A DNA stretch of 64,000 nt from JADJXV01 sp046328995 (GTDB taxonomy: Bacteria; Bacteroidota; Ignavibacteria; Kapaibacteriales; UBA961). The translations under genes were made by a program, and so were the position numbers. Under the pieces are notes generated by a model. It saw only the letters and a program-made list of their open reading frames with translations, had not been told where the DNA came from and ran no database searches. The stretch covers positions 1,116,001 through 1,180,000 of the forward strand of contig JAXLVN010000002.1 in the NCBI GenBank assembly GCA_046328995.1, written 5' to 3'. Below are positions 36,214 to 44,607 of this stretch, piece after piece. Every line of letters begins with the position of its first letter. The stretch's first letter is position 1.

Positions 36214-37794
36214 ATGAAACGTAGAAATTTTATTAAAGCAACCGCTCCGGCCGCCGTTCTTCCGTTTATGATGAATGGATTCTCGCTCAAAGCATTCGGC
36301 CGCTCTCCCTTTTTAGATGAAATAATTGCAGCCGATCCATGTTCGGACCGCGTGTTTGTCATTATTCAGCTCACAGGCGGTAATGATGGCTTGAATACCG
36401 TTATCCCGCTCGACCAGTATTCATTATACAAAAATGCACGTTCGAATATTGCCGTTGCCGAGACAGGGACAGCTGCCGCGCTCAAGCTGACCGATGCTAC
36501 GGGACTACACCCGCAAATGGGCGGCATGCAACAGCTCTATAATAATGGTCAATTGCGCGTTATTCAAAGCGTTGGCTATCCGACGCCGGACTTCTCGCAC
36601 TTCCGTTCGACCGATATTTTGCTTACAGCATCCGATAATGACCAGATTATCTCAACCGGATGGATTGGAAGATACTTGGATAATGAATTTCCCGGTTATC
36701 CGGCCAATTATCCAAACGCTTCAATGCCCGACCCGCTTGCAATTCAAATCGGTTCGGTGATATCAACCGGCTTCGAAGGTCCGAATGCCAATGTCGGCAT
36801 GGCATTTACCGACACGAAGACATTCTATAATATTGTCAATGAAAAAACGGCAGACTCAACCGGCGTGCGCGCAGGACAAGAACTCGCCTTTGTCCGGAAA
36901 ATAGGTCAGCAAATCACAAAATTCGCTGCTCCGGTTATAGCCGCCGCTGCAAAAGCGAAAAACAAGTCATCGCTCTATCCTTCAGCAGGGACTAACCTCT
37001 TAGCCGATCAATTAAAAACCGTTGCTTTGTTAATTGCAGGTGGATTGAAAACAAGGGTTTACATGGTATCGCTTGGTGGGTTTGATACCCATGCATATCA
37101 AGTGTCCGGTGGAACAGGAATTACCTCGCATGGTACACTCCTCAATCAACTATCAGTAGGAATATCGGCATTCCAAGATGATTTGAAATTACTTGGTATT
37201 CAAGACCGTGTGCTCGGTATGACCTTCTCCGAATTCGGACGCCGCATTAAATCCAATGCTTCCGGTGGTACGGACCACGGTGCTGCTGCACCATTCTTCG
37301 TCTTTGGTACGAATGTGCAGCCGGGAATCATGGGTACGAACCCAATCATCCCTACGAACCCAACCTCCGAAGATAATGTCCCGATGCAGTATGACTTCCG
37401 TTCGGTGTATGCATCGATTCTTAAGGATTGGTTCTGCGCATCGGATACTGCACTCAAGGCAGCATTATTCAAAGACTTCCAAATGCTGCCGATTGTGAAA
37501 GGTTCGACCGGTGTCGATGAACTCTACAACTCAACCGGTGTGGCATTGCTCGGGAATTATCCGAATCCATTCGGCAGCTCAACGCTTATTCGTTTCCGTT
37601 CTGCCGGGAATCATCTGCAAATTGGCATATTTGATAATACCGGACGCAACGTGGCTTCGCTCGTTGACCGCACATTACCGGCAGGCGAACATGAAGTATC
37701 CTTCGATGCAAGCTCGCTCCCGAGCGGGAATTACTACTGTCGTTTACAATCAGGCGTTTATCAGGAAATGAAGCAGATGCTGATTGTGAAATAA
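36214..37794 (+). CDS. DUF1501 protein with Tat-type signal and T9SS sorting domain
   Basis: 526 residues. The N-terminus MKRRNFIKATAPAAVLPFMM carries an RRxFIK twin-arginine motif and a hydrophobic stretch. The DUF1501 core shows FVIIQLTGGNDGLNTVIPL, LHPQMGGMQQLYNNGQLRVIQSVGYP, SHFRSTDILL, FDTHAYQ and TFSEFGRRIKSNASGGTDHGAAAP, the sulfatase-like metal motifs of the family. The last 75 residues form a T9SS sorting domain (LLGNYPNPFGSSTLIRF, IGIFDNTGRNVASL, PSGNYYCRLQSGVYQEMKQMLIVK). This implies Tat transport followed by T9SS secretion, an uncommon combination. Partner of the preceding DUF1800 gene; a shared terminator follows. Confidence 0.92.
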   Translation: MKRRNFIKATAPAAVLPFMMNGFSLKAFGRSPFLDEIIAADPCSDRVFVIIQLTGGNDGLNTVIPLDQYSLYKNARSNIAVAETGTAAALKLTDATGLHPQMGGMQQLYNNGQLRVIQSVGYPTPDFSHFRSTDILLTASDNDQIISTGWIGRYLDNEFPGYPANYPNASMPDPLAIQIGSVISTGFEGPNANVGMAFTDTKTFYNIVNEKTADSTGVRAGQELAFVRKIGQQITKFAAPVIAAAAKAKNKSSLYPSAGTNLLADQLKTVALLIAGGLKTRVYMVSLGGFDTHAYQVSGGTGITSHGTLLNQLSVGISAFQDDLKLLGIQDRVLGMTFSEFGRRIKSNASGGTDHGAAAPFFVFGTNVQPGIMGTNPIIPTNPTSEDNVPMQYDFRSVYASILKDWFCASDTALKAALFKDFQMLPIVKGSTGVDELYNSTGVALLGNYPNPFGSSTLIRFRSAGNHLQIGIFDNTGRNVASLVDRTLPAGEHEVSFDASSLPSGNYYCRLQSGVYQEMKQMLIVK

Positions 37795-37824
37795 TACCGA
37801 CGTCGAACCATTCGGCGTATCAAC

Positions 37825-37862
37825 AAAAAAGGCGACTCTTCTGGGAAAAGAGTCGCCTTTTT
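37825..37862. terminator. Bidirectional terminator between convergent genes
   Basis: The stem AAAAAAGGCGACTCTT / AAGAGTCGCCTTTTT (37825-37840, 37848-37862) has T-runs on both strands, serving the DUF1501 gene (+) and the lipoprotein gene (-). Confidence 0.9.
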
Positions 37863-37882
37863 CAATTCAGGATCGTAAGAAA

Positions 37883-38689
37883 TTACTTTGCTATTACATA
37901 GGTCTTAATTGTCTCACGGTTGCCATTGTTGTTAAGTTTTGTACCGCCTAAAAGTGCAGGTAACGTAATGCTGAACGGAGGAGTCTCATTTTTGACGATA
38001 CCGATGTTTTCAGCAACCGAAGTCTTGGTAGCGACCGAAATTGGAAGCTGTACCAAGCCGCCTAATGCACTGAGAGAGATCGAAAATGTCGTCGTAAATT
38101 CTTGAGCAGTGATGCTGCTGCCCATGACTGTCATCGTAGAAGTACCGCCCTTGGCTCCCGTAATTTTAACGACGATGTCGGCCGGAATGGTCGATGTAGG
38201 GTCGAGCGGATTCGGAATAGAGATACCTTTGATCGTTGTGTCGATGACCGTCCACGATGTAGCATTAAAGTCGCCAATTAACATCCAGCGTGAACCAAGA
38301 TCAAGATTGACACCAAAAGCAGCGAGTGATGCTGTGGGGAGCAGTTGAACGTAGGTATAGATTTGCGATGATGTTTTGCTGATATAAGTAGTATCGGGAG
38401 TAGAGCCCGGCTGCGACGAGGTGCTGATTAACTGTGTTGACGCTTTGCCCATATAGGTTAATGATGCGTTGACAGTCGTCGTCGTCGTATATTCAGAACC
38501 GGGGATGGTACGCAGGGTACCGGTGGTATCTTCTGTATCAACACCATCGTAGGTCCAGGTGCTGCCGACAGTCGTTGGGTAATAATTCTTATCAGCCGGA
38601 GTAGTCGTGGTTCCGCTGTCACTGCTGCAGGAGCCGAGCACGAGAGACGTAACTACACATAGCGCCGCCAGGTTAAAGAGTTTTTTCAT
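37883..38689 (-). CDS. Putative outer-membrane lipoprotein
   Basis: 268 residues from the ATG at 38687-38689. The longer frame adds 36 residues with no signal. Lipoprotein signal MKKLFNLAALCVVTSLVLGSC (Cys 21), then a Ser/Thr-rich linker. The mature start NYYPTTVGSTWTYDGVD and later repeated beta strands (YTYVQLLPTASLAAFGVNLDLGSRWMLIGD, TGAKGGTSTMTVMGSSITAQEFTTTFSISL) suggest an all-beta exported protein. Its first motif resembles that of the lipoprotein at 13396. No family name can be given with confidence. Confidence 0.75.
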   Translation of the reverse strand: MKKLFNLAALCVVTSLVLGSCSSDSGTTTTPADKNYYPTTVGSTWTYDGVDTEDTTGTLRTIPGSEYTTTTTVNASLTYMGKASTQLISTSSQPGSTPDTTYISKTSSQIYTYVQLLPTASLAAFGVNLDLGSRWMLIGDFNATSWTVIDTTIKGISIPNPLDPTSTIPADIVVKITGAKGGTSTMTVMGSSITAQEFTTTFSISLSALGGLVQLPISVATKTSVAENIGIVKNETPPFSITLPALLGGTKLNNNGNRETIKTYVIAK

Positions 38690-38787
38690 GTGGATATTCT
38701 CCAAAGATAAGTAGTAATAAAGATTGGAATTGTTGCTGAGTATATGAGCTAACCCAGAAAAGTTACATACCAACGGGGAAAGAGGAG

Positions 38788-38869
38788 CGGAGGGCAAGGG
38801 ATTCGAACTCTTATGACCTTGCGGTCGGCAGTTTTCAAGACTGCTGCAATACCATTATGCGAGCCCTCC
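38788..38869 (-). tRNA. tRNA-Ser (anticodon UGA)
   Basis: The minus strand folds as acceptor stem GGAGGGC / GCCCTCC with discriminator G, D-arm (GCATAATGGTATTGC), anticodon stem GCAGT / ACTGC with loop CTTGAAA (anticodon TGA at 38835-38837), a long class II variable arm (GACC-GCAA-GGTC) and T-loop TTCGAAT. The T-stem AAGAG / CCCTT has one A-C mismatch. CCA is not encoded. It lies just upstream (minus-strand sense, downstream) of the ACMSD gene, 69 bp away. Confidence 0.9.
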
Positions 38870-38938
38870 GTATTCTTGAAGCGGCGCAAAAATACAAGGA
38901 ATTTTTATTGTACCAAAGGATATTTTACTTTTTTTGAA

Positions 38939-39961
38939 TTACCGGATAAAGCGGTCTGCGGTAAGTCCCAGAAATTCCAATGCAGAACCATGTAGTATCC
39001 ATTCCCGGTCTTTTTGTGAAATTTCAATTTCATCCAAAAATTTGCCATGTTCTAAATCTCCGAGCGGGAACGGATAGTCCGTGCCATAACATATTTTTTC
39101 GGGTCCGATGAGATTCAATAAATACCGAAAAGCATCATTATCATGGGTAATTCCATCGACCCAAAACTGACCGACATAGTCCCGTGGATTCTTGATATGA
39201 TGCACATTACACAGATCCGGACGCACATTGAAGCCATGAGCAATACGCCCCAACGTAAATGGAAAGGCACCTGAAGCATGCGAGAAGAGTACTTTTAGCT
39301 TCGGGAATTGATCAAACACCCCGCCAAACATCATCGAGCACAGCGCTAGCGTCGTCTCGGCCGGCATTCCGACCAGCCACTCCATAAAGTATTTTTTCAT
39401 GCGCGTCGCGCCGGCCATTTCCCAGGGGTGAATCAATAAGCATGCTCCGAGCTCTTCGGCGGCCTCATAAAACGGATAGAACGACGGGTCATCGAGATTT
39501 TTTCCCAGAATATTAGACCCAATTTCGAGTCCCGGCATGCCGAGGTCGCGCACGCAGCGGGTCATCTCGGTAATGGCCATATCTACATTCTGCATCGGAA
39601 CGGTGCCGAGGGCCACAAAGCGTGTTGGGTGGGCGCGCTGTACGTCTGCGATATGATTATTCAAAAACTCGCACCAATCGGCACCATGCTCATCTTCAGC
39701 CCAGTAATTAAAGAGCACGGGCACGGTGCAGAGCGTCATCACATCAACGCCGTGAGCGTCCATATCTTCGAGTATTTTAATCGGATTCCAACAATTCTCC
39801 TCAATCTCCCGAAAGAAGACACCGTCATCGCGCATCATCTTTGCCCGGCCCGTAGTATAATGGTCTAATTCAATAAAACCGCCATAGCCGTACTTTTCTT
39901 TCAGACTCTCCCAGCGTTCGGGGAGTATATGAGCATGAATGTCAATTTTAAGCATACGCAA
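38939..39961 (-). CDS. ACMSD-like amidohydrolase (2-amino-3-carboxymuconate-6-semialdehyde decarboxylase)
   Basis: 340 residues with colinear resemblance over the full length to eukaryotic and bacterial ACMSD: KIDIHAHILPERW, KYGYGGFIELDHY, VLFNYWA, FVALGTVPMQ, HPWEMAGATRMKKYFMEWLVGMPAETTLALCSMMFGGVF, FPKLKVLFSHASGAFPFTLGRIAHGF and YGTDYPFPLGDLEHGKF. Metal ligands seem intact (HAH near residues 9-11, His of HPW, His of SHASG, Asp of GTDYPFP). In the kynurenine or 2-nitrobenzoate pathways the enzyme decarboxylates ACMS in the cytosol. No other gene of those routes is present here. Last gene of a closely spaced run (43 bp after uppP). An ATG two codons in is an alternative start. Confidence 0.88.
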   Translation of the reverse strand: MRMLKIDIHAHILPERWESLKEKYGYGGFIELDHYTTGRAKMMRDDGVFFREIEENCWNPIKILEDMDAHGVDVMTLCTVPVLFNYWAEDEHGADWCEFLNNHIADVQRAHPTRFVALGTVPMQNVDMAITEMTRCVRDLGMPGLEIGSNILGKNLDDPSFYPFYEAAEELGACLLIHPWEMAGATRMKKYFMEWLVGMPAETTLALCSMMFGGVFDQFPKLKVLFSHASGAFPFTLGRIAHGFNVRPDLCNVHHIKNPRDYVGQFWVDGITHDNDAFRYLLNLIGPEKICYGTDYPFPLGDLEHGKFLDEIEISQKDREWILHGSALEFLGLTADRFIR

Positions 39962-40004
39962 CCTGTCGCACCATAAATAGGGAATAGAGAATGTGAGGAT
40001 ACTC

Positions 40005-40856
40005 TTATGGCAGAATAGTACCGCTCGTAATGAGTATCAGCAAAAGTACACCCAGCGCAATTCGATACACAACAAATACAAGCGTCGATTTCGTGCGGAG
40101 GAATTTCAGTAAAAACGCAATCGAAAGATACCCGCTGATAAAGGCTGCTACCGACGCCACTACCAGGGCAAGTGCATCTGCCGACGTGATAAAGCCGAGT
40201 GAATGTTTTAATTCTAACAGACCGCTGCCAAGCACGGCAGGGATGCTGAGTAAGAACGAAAACCTCGCTGCCGTTTCGCGATTCATACCGAGGAAGAGTC
40301 CTGCCGTAATCGTCGTGCCCGACCGTGATGCTCCCGGGATCAACGCCAGAGACTGCGCGCATCCTACTACAATAGCATCCCACCAGGAGATGGCATTGAT
40401 ATCTTTTTTAAAGGATGCTACCCGCTCGGCTATCGCAAGAATAATCGCCAGTCCAATCAAGCTGAACGAGATCACGGACAAATCTTTCGTGAGATTTCCT
40501 TCTATAATTTTCTTTAAGCCGAGACCAATGACTACAATCGGAATACTCCCGAGGCCAATCATCCAGCCCATACGCGCATTCAGCGATTGCTGCTTGATTG
40601 GTAATCGTCCCGAGCCGAGGTTCTCTCGAAGAAAGGTCGCGGTAATCGACGAAATATCCTTAGCAAAATAGAGTAACACCGCAGCGAGAGTTCCAAGCTG
40701 AATCACGGCAACAAATGCCGTCCATTGCTCCGGATGCTCCGGCGATATGAGACCGAGTAGTTTCCCGGCTATGGTCAGATGGGCTGTACTGCTGACAGGC
40801 AGAAATTCAGTAAGTCCTTGGATGATACCAAGAAGGAGAGAGTGTAGAATGGACAT
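40005..40856 (-). CDS. uppP: Undecaprenyl-diphosphatase (BacA/UppP)
   Basis: 283 residues, the family length, with about eight hydrophobic segments. Signature motifs: GLTEFLPVSSTAHLTIAGKLLG near the N-terminus and LIPGASRSGTTITAGLFLGM in the middle. The enzyme dephosphorylates undecaprenyl pyrophosphate at the inner membrane to recycle the lipid carrier for peptidoglycan and O-antigen; overproduction gives bacitracin resistance in other species. It lies 55 bp downstream of the GAF/GGDEF-like gene and upstream of the ACMSD gene, all on the minus strand. Confidence 0.95.
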   Translation of the reverse strand: MSILHSLLLGIIQGLTEFLPVSSTAHLTIAGKLLGLISPEHPEQWTAFVAVIQLGTLAAVLLYFAKDISSITATFLRENLGSGRLPIKQQSLNARMGWMIGLGSIPIVVIGLGLKKIIEGNLTKDLSVISFSLIGLAIILAIAERVASFKKDINAISWWDAIVVGCAQSLALIPGASRSGTTITAGLFLGMNRETAARFSFLLSIPAVLGSGLLELKHSLGFITSADALALVVASVAAFISGYLSIAFLLKFLRTKSTLVFVVYRIALGVLLLILITSGTILP

Positions 40857-40911
40857 GCGAAGTCGTACAAATAATCAGTAGCGTGTGTTGGATGGTTTTT
40901 ATAAAAAACAA

Positions 40912-43290
40912 TTATCCGAAGATAGACACCGAATTCGACTTTTGGAGTGCGAGCTGTAAGACATGCTGCGCATTTTGAATCAATTGGTCTGCAGACTCCT
41001 TGGGCATACTTTCTGCTGCACCGATACTGACGGTAACCGTAAAGCGTTTGCCGAAGACATCAATGACCGAGCTCGCCACTTCTTTACGGATGCGCTCGGC
41101 CCAAATTTGCGCTTTCTGCGCTTTTTGTCCGATGAGAGCGACCGATAACGTCGTAGCGTCAATACCGCCGATGATATCATACGGCTTGGTATATTTCCGG
41201 ATAATGGAGATAATATGAGTAATCATATACTCCATAATTTCAGGAGAGGTCTCGAGGGAGAAGTAATGGTCGAGATGAATAAGAACCAAGGTAATAGGCG
41301 TCGTAAAATCAGCCGAGCGGGCAATTTCCTCCGTTAAACGACTGTAGAACGCCGGTTGATTGAGCGTACCTCGCGATTCATCGATGAGTGAGGTGGTATG
41401 AAGCATTGCCTGAAAGCGTAATTGCTCGATAATTGTACCGGTCTGCTCACCGAGAATTTCGAGGATATTGACATCCTGCTCGGTGATGCCGCCGCTTGGT
41501 CCCTCGACAAAGAGCGCGCCATAGTTATGCGTCATCGATTTCAGCGGTACGGATACGAAGTAGCCATGGGAGAGAATTGACTCGTTGTCCGCTACACGTG
41601 CCAGCGTCTCGTGGACAGGATTTTGGAGCGTAGTCTGAGCCGTGAGAATCGTATTGCCGATGAGGGTATAATCGAGGTCAATGAGCTCACCGGATATCGA
41701 TGGCGCACCCTGCTCTTTCGTCAGGTATTGATGCACGCGCCAGACATTATGCTCATGGTCAAACATCCCAATCCCTATCGCCGAATATTCAATTGCCGCA
41801 CTTGCCGACTCGACAAGTGCCGAACATATATCCATTTCATTTGTCGAGGATTGAGACACAAGCTGCCGGTAATGGCTGATTGCATCCAGTGCGCGAATAC
41901 CCTGAAGTAAATCATACTTACCGGTGTAGCTCTGGACGAGACCGCTGATGAGCTTGGTAAAATGACCGAAAAACCCTACCGTAATGCCATCATATGCATC
42001 CGGCTGACGGGTATCGGCACAGAGTACACCAACGACAGTATTGCCGAAGAATACCGGAACACCGATAAAGGAGACTGTACCGGCCGCACGAACATAATAT
42101 GGAATTAAGTCAAGCTCGGCCGTGGGCTTGATCTCTGTAAGGATTTCCGGACGTCCGCCGAGGGCAATCTGACTGATGACATCATCATTCAGCATAAATT
42201 TCCGCTGCTGCGAAATAAAGTCGGGGTCATCGGAAATATAAGATTCTAATACTAATTGGCGCTTGTCATAATTAACCCAGAAAAACGCAGCCGTCCGGGC
42301 GGTCGTCACCGAACGGATGACCATCAGCACCCGCGAGAGCAGATAGTCAAATTCTTTACGCGGTTCGTTGTGCAGCCCGCTGTGCGGATACTCTTCCATC
42401 AGATCTTCAATCTGAATATTCAATCGGGCACGCTTATGGCCGGCGCTCGACTCACGCATCGGCTCTGCTTCCTGCATCATTGGTGCTGCCGGCTCAGGAG
42501 CTGTCAATACTTGCTCGAGGGCAGCCGCAGCGAGAGGTGCTGCCGGCTTGGCTTCTTTGATAGTTTCCGGAGCTACTGCTCCCTTGACGGTAAATTCAGA
42601 ATCGACGGGCTCGGCAATATATGGGGTCAGTGATGGTGAAGCAGGCGGTACGGAGTCGGGAACTTCTGCTTGTGCATTCGATACGATTTTTTCAACGACA
42701 CGGACTTCGGAAAGATCATCGGCAAAGCCGGCTGTAGGAATGTCATCATCGAGAGTGTCATCGAATATCGTTCGTTTCTTTGGCGTCACTGCCGGTGTAT
42801 CGGCTACCGGTATCAGTGGTGGCTCGGGCTCGATAAACTTACGGGCTACTTTTTTCTGCAGTTCATCCGGTAGAGGCGTGTCCTCGGCGACCGTATCGCT
42901 CATTTGGGTGTCCTCTCCGCCGAACGAGGTCGCAAAGTCATCAAAGACAATACGCTTGCCGGCTGCGCTGTCCCGCTTGACCGTCGTACGGAATTCCGTC
43001 TTTTGGCTCACGGGCTTCCGCGTGTACTCGACCGTTTCGGACAGACGCTGCGAGATGAGCATAAAATAGCCCACACCGCCAAGAACAGACACACAGACGC
43101 CAATGAGACGAATAGGAAGCTCAGGTAAGAAGAGAGCAATGCACAGCCCGCCAATAATTGCAAGTAATGCAAATACTTCCGTTGAATTTGCCGGCGTTAT
43201 TACTTTTCGAAAATCAAATGACCGTTTATACATACCAAAGAGGAGAGGAAGGAGTTCAAAATAATGCTGCTGCTGCATGATTTTTCGCAA
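40912..43290 (-). CDS. Membrane-anchored GAF protein with degenerate GGDEF domain
   Basis: 792 residues. Two close transmembrane segments lie at about 35-80 (VFALLAIIGGLCIALFL, LIGVCVSVLGGVGYFML). A low-complexity Pro/Ala/Glu linker of about 200 residues follows, then two GAF-like domains (LLSRVLMVIRSVTTARTAAFFWVN... and ICSALVESASAAIEYSAIGIGMF...), and a C-terminal domain with GGDEF topology. Its signature reads IIGGIDATTLS where active enzymes have RYGGDEF, although the later VTVSIGAAES is preserved. Diguanylate cyclase activity is thus unlikely; a GTP-binding or scaffold role is possible. The only partner visible is the NTF2-like gene 31 bp upstream. Confidence 0.8.
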   Translation of the reverse strand: MRKIMQQQHYFELLPLLFGMYKRSFDFRKVITPANSTEVFALLAIIGGLCIALFLPELPIRLIGVCVSVLGGVGYFMLISQRLSETVEYTRKPVSQKTEFRTTVKRDSAAGKRIVFDDFATSFGGEDTQMSDTVAEDTPLPDELQKKVARKFIEPEPPLIPVADTPAVTPKKRTIFDDTLDDDIPTAGFADDLSEVRVVEKIVSNAQAEVPDSVPPASPSLTPYIAEPVDSEFTVKGAVAPETIKEAKPAAPLAAAALEQVLTAPEPAAPMMQEAEPMRESSAGHKRARLNIQIEDLMEEYPHSGLHNEPRKEFDYLLSRVLMVIRSVTTARTAAFFWVNYDKRQLVLESYISDDPDFISQQRKFMLNDDVISQIALGGRPEILTEIKPTAELDLIPYYVRAAGTVSFIGVPVFFGNTVVGVLCADTRQPDAYDGITVGFFGHFTKLISGLVQSYTGKYDLLQGIRALDAISHYRQLVSQSSTNEMDICSALVESASAAIEYSAIGIGMFDHEHNVWRVHQYLTKEQGAPSISGELIDLDYTLIGNTILTAQTTLQNPVHETLARVADNESILSHGYFVSVPLKSMTHNYGALFVEGPSGGITEQDVNILEILGEQTGTIIEQLRFQAMLHTTSLIDESRGTLNQPAFYSRLTEEIARSADFTTPITLVLIHLDHYFSLETSPEIMEYMITHIISIIRKYTKPYDIIGGIDATTLSVALIGQKAQKAQIWAERIRKEVASSVIDVFGKRFTVTVSIGAAESMPKESADQLIQNAQHVLQLALQKSNSVSIFG

Positions 43291-43321
43291 ATCTACGGAA
43301 AATAATGCAACTATTTACCCC

Positions 43322-43711
43322 TTAATTCACTCCCTCGTCATTTTTTTTTGTTTCGGCTGCGGTGATGTCGCCACGAACGAACCATCCGCGGTGAATTAAC
43401 CCTTTTTGAACCTCATAAATTGCCGTTGCGTGGACAATACTGCCTGCGACAAGCCCGCGTACGAGCTCCTCATCGATGACGACCGAACCGCAGACAATGC
43501 GCTTGACAAGTGTGCAATGCAAGTCAGGGCACTTGGCGAATTGCTCACCGTAGCGCTGCCGCATATTGATTTTACCATCACAAAATACTGCCCCTGTGAG
43601 CATATCCATCAGTTGTACATCCTCTGAATAGGCGCTGCAGAAGAGATCGATATCGCGGGCATTATAGCCGTCAAGCTGTAGCTGAGCGGCCGATTCGGGA
43701 GAAGAGAGCAT
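43322..43711 (-). CDS. NTF2-like (SnoaL/steroid isomerase fold) protein
   Basis: 129 residues. The pattern QLDGYNARDIDLFCSAYSEDVQLMD...GKINMRQRYGEQFAKCPDLHCTLVKRI... and AIYEVQKGLIHRGWFV matches the cone-shaped NTF2-like family with a ligand pocket. Members range from isomerases to non-enzymatic ligand binders, so no reaction is assigned. Cytosolic. First gene of the minus-strand run leading to the GAF/GGDEF-like gene, uppP and the ACMSD gene. Confidence 0.85.
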   Translation of the reverse strand: MLSSPESAAQLQLDGYNARDIDLFCSAYSEDVQLMDMLTGAVFCDGKINMRQRYGEQFAKCPDLHCTLVKRIVCGSVVIDEELVRGLVAGSIVHATAIYEVQKGLIHRGWFVRGDITAAETKKNDEGVN

Positions 43712-43792
43712 GGAGTATATTTTAGAACAAGTAGAAGTAATCGGTTGTATGTAAACGCATCGTCATCAACGTGTCGATCAGCAGCATCGCTG

Positions 43793-44551
43793 TCATTTCT
43801 TCGCAGAATCGGACTCTTCGTCGTATTTATTATGCAAATGCACCGGCTTGGACTTCTTGCGGAGCTGGAGATTCAGGAATTCGACAAAGACCGAAAAGGC
43901 CATCGCCGAGTAAATAAATTCTTTCGGGATGTGCACGCCGAATCCCTCAAGGAAAAGCACCATACCCACCATCAAGAGAAACGATAGAGCAAGCATTTTG
44001 ATCGTTGGATGGCGATTAATGAATCCACTGACAGCGTTGGCTGTGACAAACATCACACCCACGGCGATGACGACGGCAGCTATCATGATTTCAATCCGCT
44101 GCGCGAGACCAATAGCCGTAATGACCGAGTCGAGAGAAAAGACCAAATCAAGAAAAATAATCTGAATAATACTGCTCAAAAACGAAACTTTCTTGATCTT
44201 TTCTTCATCATGAAGGGCTCCTTCCAGCTTGTCGTGAATCTCGAGCGTGCTCTTGGCCACGAGGAACAATCCGCCTCCCAACATGATGATTTCTCTGCCG
44301 CTGAAGCCGAATTTCCCGATATGGAACCACGGCGTCACCAGCTGTGCAATTTGAGAAATACCAAGCAAGAGCAGTATCCGGAGAATGAGGGCAAGCGAGA
44401 GCCCGACACGCCTGGCTGAATCTTGTAAATTCTTGGGTAATTTACCGACTAAGATGGCAACGAAGATAATGTTATCAATGCCGAGGACAATCTCCAATAC
44501 CGTCAGTGTGAGGAGACTAATTACCGAACTGAGCGAGAAAAGTTCTTCCAT
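43793..44551 (-). CDS. TerC-family integral membrane protein
   Basis: 252 residues with about seven membrane segments. The TerC signature is present: TLTVLEIVLGIDNIIFVAILVGKLP and, in the second half, IIFLDLVFSLDSVITAIGLA, with the paired acidic residues inside helices that are thought to bind or pass metal ions. Family roles include tellurite resistance and manganese efflux with secreted-protein metalation; the exact function here is not set. It diverges from the agmatinase gene over 56 bp that must hold both promoters. The stop is 81 bp before the NTF2-like gene. Confidence 0.9.
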   Translation of the reverse strand: MEELFSLSSVISLLTLTVLEIVLGIDNIIFVAILVGKLPKNLQDSARRVGLSLALILRILLLLGISQIAQLVTPWFHIGKFGFSGREIIMLGGGLFLVAKSTLEIHDKLEGALHDEEKIKKVSFLSSIIQIIFLDLVFSLDSVITAIGLAQRIEIMIAAVVIAVGVMFVTANAVSGFINRHPTIKMLALSFLLMVGMVLFLEGFGVHIPKEFIYSAMAFSVFVEFLNLQLRKKSKPVHLHNKYDEESDSAKK

Positions 44552-44607
44552 TTATTTTGTATTTTTGTTTCAAGAATTGACTGTTTCACTGTAAAACGAA
44601 AGGTAAA

